Assembly (NCBI GenBank): GCA_934617425.1
Contig: CAKTUD010000001.1
Coordinates: 496,001-560,000, forward strand
Direction of reading: 5' to 3'
DNA length: 64,000 bases
Origin: an uncultured Eggerthellaceae bacterium
GTDB lineage: Bacteria > Actinomycetota > Coriobacteriia > Coriobacteriales > Eggerthellaceae
In this document: one piece after another, positions 60,819 through 64,000 of the stretch
Layout of the letters: the number at the start of each line of letters is the position of its first letter
Numbering within the stretch: position 1 is the first letter of the stretch
The notes under the pieces: model-generated
The model's input: the letters and a program-made list of their open reading frames with translations, nothing else
Database searches by the model: none
Told to the model about the DNA's origin: nothing
Made by a program: the position numbers and the translations under genes

Positions 60819-61499
60819 CTATTCGCTCGCCTTCTCGACGGCGCGGTAGCCAAGCCCGCGGACGGTTTGTATCTCAAAATCTTCCCAATTGGCAAAATGG
60901 GTTCGTAGGCGATTGATGTGCACGTTCACGGTGCTCTCGGCGCTTTCGGTCTCCCAGCCCCATACGTCGTCGAGCAGCTGCGCACGGGTGAATGTTCGTC
61001 CCGGGTTCGAGAGAAGCTTGAACAGCAGCTGAAATTCTTTGGGAGGAAGCTCGATGCGCGTTTGCCCGCGCGTGACGGAGTAGTCGTTTTCATCAAGAAG
61101 GGTGGCGCCTACGGTTATGCGGCTTTCGTCGAACACCTTGGCGCGGCGCAACAGGGCTTTTACACGCAAGACGAGTTCTTGCATGTCGGCGGGCTTGGTG
61201 AGGTAGTCATCGGCTCCGGCCAAGAACCCTGTTCTCTTATCCTGCTGCTCAAGACGTGCGGTAAGCATGAGAATAGGCTGATCGAAAGCGTTTTCGCGCA
61301 TCTTTCGCACAAGCTCGAACCCATCGAGGCGCGGCATCATCACGTCGCTCACGATCAGATCGACATGCTTTTTCTGAAGAACCCCGTAGGCCTCTGCGCC
61401 ATCTTGTGCGGAGATCACGTTGTACCCCGCGCGCCTCAGCACGGCGCAGATGAGTTTGTTGGAGTTTCGGTCGTCTTCTGCAACCAGGATGGTGACCAT
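60819..61499 (-). CDS. OmpR/PhoB-family response regulator
   Basis: The 226-residue product has a receiver domain (VAEDDRNSN, phosphoacceptor Asp52 in IVSDVMMPRLDG, Thr80, Lys102 in LTKPADM) and a C-terminal winged helix (PPKEFQLLFKLLSNPG, ESTVNVHINRLRTHF, IQTVRGLGYRA). It is the first gene of the pair with the kinase. Transcription is toward the phosphatase gene. Confidence 0.93.
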   Translation of the reverse strand: MVTILVAEDDRNSNKLICAVLRRAGYNVISAQDGAEAYGVLQKKHVDLIVSDVMMPRLDGFELVRKMRENAFDQPILMLTARLEQQDKRTGFLAGADDYLTKPADMQELVLRVKALLRRAKVFDESRITVGATLLDENDYSVTRGQTRIELPPKEFQLLFKLLSNPGRTFTRAQLLDDVWGWETESAESTVNVHINRLRTHFANWEDFEIQTVRGLGYRAVEKASE

Positions 61500-61608
61500 G
61501 GCGGGCTCCTAATCTTGCGGGCGCTATTTGCCCATCGTGTGTTATGGCCTCAGTATAGCCTTGTTTATAAACGCAAGATAAATTCCCAGCTCAAAGGGGT
61601 GAAAATAA

Positions 61609-61640
61609 AAAGCCCCAACGGCGTGATTCGCCGTTGGGGC
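61609..61640 (-). terminator. Terminator of the DUF4177-like gene
   Basis: A perfect 12-bp stem (61612-61623 with 61629-61640) has an A-rich flank on its left, giving CTTTTTATTTT on the minus strand. It ends the minus-strand gene at 61765. Confidence 0.82.
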
Positions 61641-61764
61641 AAGGGGCGTCATTCCGGAAAAAGGGGAGGGATGCCGCCATCGCGGTTAAACCGCAATCGG
61701 ATGCGAGCGAAGTGGGAGGGGCTCGCTTGGGTATGGCAGAACTTGGAGCTGCTCGGGACTCGAT

Positions 61765-62043
61765 TTATGCAGCGTAGCCCTTGCGGTTCATGGTCAGGGC
61801 AAGGTGCTGGAAGTGCTTCGAGAAGCCAAAGCCATCGAACTCGTGCTGCAGGGTCTTCACGCGGGCGGGCTCGGATGCCTTCAGGGGACGACGGAAGGAG
61901 AGCTTCTTCATCGTGTTGGCTTTTTCGCCTTCAATGGCGGCAAGCTCCCAGCCAAGGGCCTCGAACGCGTCGGAGGTAACCGATGCGCTTGCGTTTGCGA
62001 CGGTGACGGTTTTGTACTCGTAGGTGGTGTTCTCGGTAGTCAT
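61765..62043 (-). CDS. Small DUF4177-like protein
   Basis: The 92-residue product contains TYEYKTVTV and, about 15 residues on, AFEALGWELAAIEG, the pattern of DUF4177 domains (YKxV..., then GWELV). The second half, which ends SKHFQHLALTMNRKGYAA, is basic and unrecognised. AAAGGAACCC precedes the ATG. It has its own terminator. Function is unknown. Confidence 0.7.
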   Translation of the reverse strand: MTTENTTYEYKTVTVANASASVTSDAFEALGWELAAIEGEKANTMKKLSFRRPLKASEPARVKTLQHEFDGFGFSKHFQHLALTMNRKGYAA

Positions 62044-62227
62044 GATGGGTTCCTTTCTATCTGTTCCGCGGCTTTTGCCGGGGTTTGCGTTTCCTTCAAC
62101 GTGACTGCATTGTCCGACATTCGTATAAACCGTCCGTCAATGCTCGGTAAACGTCGCCGTTTATCAAATCGCGTTTGGGAAACGCTCGCGGCCTCATGTT
62201 TTTCGGGCCGTTTCCTTATGACGGTTA

Positions 62228-62290
62228 TATAATGTACCTAAGAAAGTAATCTATCAATAAGTAATAAACTGTTCTTAGTAAGATAACTAA
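62228..62290. promoter_or_regulatory. AT-rich operator-like region before the TetR-like gene
   Basis: A TATAAT (62228-62233) is followed by two dyads: CTAAGAA (62238-62244) with TTCTTAG (62272-62278), and TTAGT (62275-62279) with ACTAA (62286-62290). The overlap with a promoter-like box fits TetR autoregulation. The sequence is strongly AT-rich against its surroundings. Confidence 0.4.
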
Positions 62291-62321
62291 CTATTGGTAA
62301 ATAAGATGTAAGGATAACTCT

Positions 62322-62849
62322 ATGGATATGCGTGTTGTAAAGACGAAAAAGGCTATTCGACGTGCACTTATAGAGCTAGCCGAAGAAAAGTCCCTCGATA
62401 AGATCACCGTGAAGGAATTGTGCGCGCAGGCGGAGATAAGCAAGCCAGCATTCTACTCGCACTACGGGAATCTTTATGAAGTGGTGGAGGAGATTGAGAG
62501 CGAATCGGTTGCGCAAATGTGCAAGCGCATGGCCGAGCTTTCGCGCGGTGACATGTGCACCGAAGAATTCCTGCGCGATTTCGGGAAACAGGTTTACGAG
62601 AATCCTGTTCGCGGTGTTTTGCGCACCGAGGCGGAAAACGGGAGCCTTGGTAGAAAGTTCACGGCGGCGCTTGGCGAACAGCGCAAGCACGTCATGGTGG
62701 ATGGTTCCCAGAGGAAAAACGCGCTGGCGATAGGGTTTGCTTTCGAGGGGCTGCTATCCCTTATGCAGCGTATCGACTACGAGACTTACAAGCGCATAAC
62801 TCCCGATCTTGCCGTGGTCATGCGCTCGACCATCAACGCTTTCGATTAA
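62322..62849 (+). CDS. TetR/AcrR-like transcription regulator
   Basis: The 175-residue product has a TetR-type helix-turn-helix at its N-terminus (VKTKKAIRRALIELAEEKSL, ITVKELCAQAEISKPAFYSHYGNLYEV) and a short ligand domain with a few hydrophobic helices. The ATG follows AAGGATAACTCT. No adjacent transporter or enzyme suggests its target, except the DUF4177-like gene, which is divergent from it, 278 bases away. Confidence 0.85.
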   Translation: MDMRVVKTKKAIRRALIELAEEKSLDKITVKELCAQAEISKPAFYSHYGNLYEVVEEIESESVAQMCKRMAELSRGDMCTEEFLRDFGKQVYENPVRGVLRTEAENGSLGRKFTAALGEQRKHVMVDGSQRKNALAIGFAFEGLLSLMQRIDYETYKRITPDLAVVMRSTINAFD

Positions 62850-62884
62850 TAGGCCGCAGGTCGCGTGCTTTGTTCGCAGTGCGC

Positions 62885-62923
62885 AAAAAAGGCCCAACCC
62901 TGGGAGAAAAAGAGGGTTGGGCC
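62885..62923 (-). terminator. Terminator of thioredoxin 2
   Basis: A perfect 11-bp stem (62891-62901 with 62913-62923) is followed on the minus strand by TTTTTT (complement of 62890-62885). The same structure could end the TetR-like gene. Confidence 0.85.
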
Positions 62924-62989
62924 GGGTAGGATCGTTCGTAGCGTCAAACACCGATGGGAAGCCGGCGAAGCGCCGTTTTGCAAAATCGG

Positions 62990-63313
62990 TTAGCCGATGA
63001 TCTCGTCGATCTTCTCTTCGAATTCCTCGATCGGGTGATCGCCAGCAAGCTTGCCGACGAATTCGCCGTCGTTGAAGTAGAGAACCTGAGGCACGCCCTT
63101 CAGCGAGAAGCGCGAAATCATATTCGGCTCTTCCTCGACGTCTACCTCGTAGAAGCTGAATTTGCCAGCGTACTTCTCGTCTTCGGCGAGCTCTTCGATC
63201 TTGGGATGCACCTGCTGGCACACATGGCAAGATTGACGGCTGAAGATGACTAGGCAAGGTTCAGCGTCGTCGTAAACGATTTCCTCAAAGCTTGGTCCAT
63301 CAAGTTTCTTCAT
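62990..63313 (-). CDS. Thioredoxin-family protein 2 with CHVC active site
   Basis: The 107-residue product is a paralog of the protein at 38.5 kb and is collinear with it along its length: the same FSR-x2-CHVC-Q with Cys29 and Cys32, Cys20, KGVPQVLYF and GDHPIEEFEEKI near the end. The ATG at 63313 is chosen because it matches the paralog and has GAGAGG upstream; an in-frame start at 63358 is less likely. Having two copies of this unusual thioredoxin suggests separate electron donors or conditions. No reductase gene is next to it. Confidence 0.9.
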   Translation of the reverse strand: MKKLDGPSFEEIVYDDAEPCLVIFSRQSCHVCQQVHPKIEELAEDEKYAGKFSFYEVDVEEEPNMISRFSLKGVPQVLYFNDGEFVGKLAGDHPIEEFEEKIDEIIG

Positions 63314-63750
63314 AATGTCGACCTCTCCTCGAATGTGTGTAAAGCTCAACGTCACCATAATATCAATGAAATACTGATATGTCTGTCAAATTATGATTGA
63401 TGCCGGCCTACGATGATTAGCCAACGGTTTGAAACGGGCGCCGGCCAACCAAGTGCTTTTTATTGTGGATGCTTCTGTGCATGGGCGCTGTTGCATACGC
63501 TACATGTCCGTCCGCTTTTTTGCCGTGAAAACGAATTTCGCGAATCCCGCCTTATGCGGCTGGCGCCCAAATCCTTTCTCTTCGCGGCGAGCGTTTGCGC
63601 ATATCTTCTGGCGCTAACCTGTCATGCAGACGCCCACTGCTCGTCGTTTGCCGTATCCATGTAGTTGGAAAGCCGCGTCCCTTAAGCGGTGCGTTTCTTC
63701 TATAATTCTGAATTTATCCGGCGAAACCAAAGCATCGAGGAGGTGCATGC
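63314..63750. other. Intergenic region before the pycB/oadA-type gene
   Basis: This 437-base gap contains no convincing gene; short open frames at 63413-63664 have no ribosome site and odd composition. A TATAAT at 63701-63706 probably drives the following gene, with a start near 63713, though its -35 is poor. Confidence 0.5.
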
Positions 63751-64000
63751 ATGTCGGGGCTGCAAATAATGGACACCACCATCCGCGATGGTCAGCAAAG
63801 CCTGTGGGCCACGCGTATGCAAATTGGCGACATGCTCCCTATCCTGCCGAAAATGGATCAGGTTGGGTATTGGGCAATTGAAGCTTGGGGCGGTGCCACG
63901 TTCGACACCTGCCTGCGTTTCTTGGACGAGAACCCGTGGGAACGTTTGCGTGCTATCAAGACCAACGCACCCAACACCCCGCTTGCGATGCTCACGCGTG
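63751..64000 (+). CDS. Pyruvate carboxylase subunit B / oxaloacetate decarboxylase alpha-type protein (3' end outside window)
   Basis: The visible 83 codons encode the start of a carboxyltransferase barrel: IMDTTIRDGQQSLWATRM carries the metal-binding Asp of the HMG-CoA-lyase-like fold, followed by IEAWGGATFDTCLRFLDENPWERL, characteristic of PycB, OadA and transcarboxylase 5S. The biotin domain would lie beyond the window. AGGAGG sits seven bases before the ATG. It would catalyse transfer of a carboxyl group to or from pyruvate in fermentation; the exact member (PycB, OadA, MmdA-linked 5S) needs the rest of the gene and its neighbours. Confidence 0.9.
   Translation, partial: MSGLQIMDTTIRDGQQSLWATRMQIGDMLPILPKMDQVGYWAIEAWGGATFDTCLRFLDENPWERLRAIKTNAPNTPLAMLTR

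Noticed and set aside
63413..63664. 83-codon frame before the pycB-type gene
   Set aside because: No ribosome site; Cys- and Arg-rich composition typical of non-coding translation.
1..64000. Mobile island, prophage or CRISPR array
   Set aside because: I found no integrase, transposase, tRNA boundary, phage structural gene, or spaced direct repeats.

Overview
The window looks like part of a chromosome of a Coriobacteriia bacterium, most likely in or near the Eggerthellaceae. This rests on moderately high GC, the mix of aromatic, lysine and threonine biosynthesis genes, a type III glutamine synthetase, a YerC/TrpR-like protein, SLC13-like permeases in several copies, and fermentative or redox genes (rubrerythrin, ferredoxin-linked aldo/keto reductase, a pyruvate carboxylase/oxaloacetate decarboxylase-type subunit). 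The genus is not claimed. I see no rRNA, tRNA, CRISPR array, transposase, integrase or phage gene.

Layout. 1-3.2 kb: the 3' part of a membrane-anchored sulfatase/LTA-synthase-like enzyme, then the headless C-terminus of a sortase-anchored (LPVTG) adhesin. 3.3-31.1 kb: mostly housekeeping. This holds an aldo/keto reductase, DUF1015 and YhcH proteins, lysA-hom-HAD, metA with a small coupled ORF, rplM-rpsI behind a promoter and leader, glutamine synthetase III, yerC, an isochorismatase-type hydrolase, hsp20, a phosphoesterase, a rubrerythrin with a palindromic operator over its -10, an M18 peptidase, an NSS transporter, guaB, ruvX-mltG-yqeG-aroE, and the run aroC-aroK-aroB-(aroQ fused to an M24 peptidase)-efp.

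31.2-58.6 kb: an accessory region of repeated parts. Four paralogous ~700-residue cytoplasmic AlkP-superfamily phosphohydrolases (A at 32.2, B at 49.8, C at 52.0, D at 56.5 kb) lie among four SLC13/DASS-like permeases (34.5, 36.0, 39.4, 41.4 kb) and one MFS permease. Three of the four hydrolases are divergent from a regulator, each of a different family (Crp/Fnr, LysR, TetR). In the middle (42.9-48.4 kb) is a tight five-gene operon: two GH3-fold adenylating enzymes, a zinc-ribbon protein, an ABC ATPase without a visible permease, and an unrecognised protein. My inference is that the region imports organic anions or esters, hydrolyses them inside the cell and activates or conjugates acyl compounds. 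The GH3 operon together with the hydrolase/permease array is the best candidate here for an undescribed system.

58.8-64 kb: a PTP/lipid-type phosphatase, a two-component system, a small DUF4177-like protein, a TetR-like regulator, a second CHVC thioredoxin paralogous to the one at 38.5 kb, and the 5' end of a pyruvate carboxylase subunit B/oxaloacetate decarboxylase alpha-type gene cut by the window edge.
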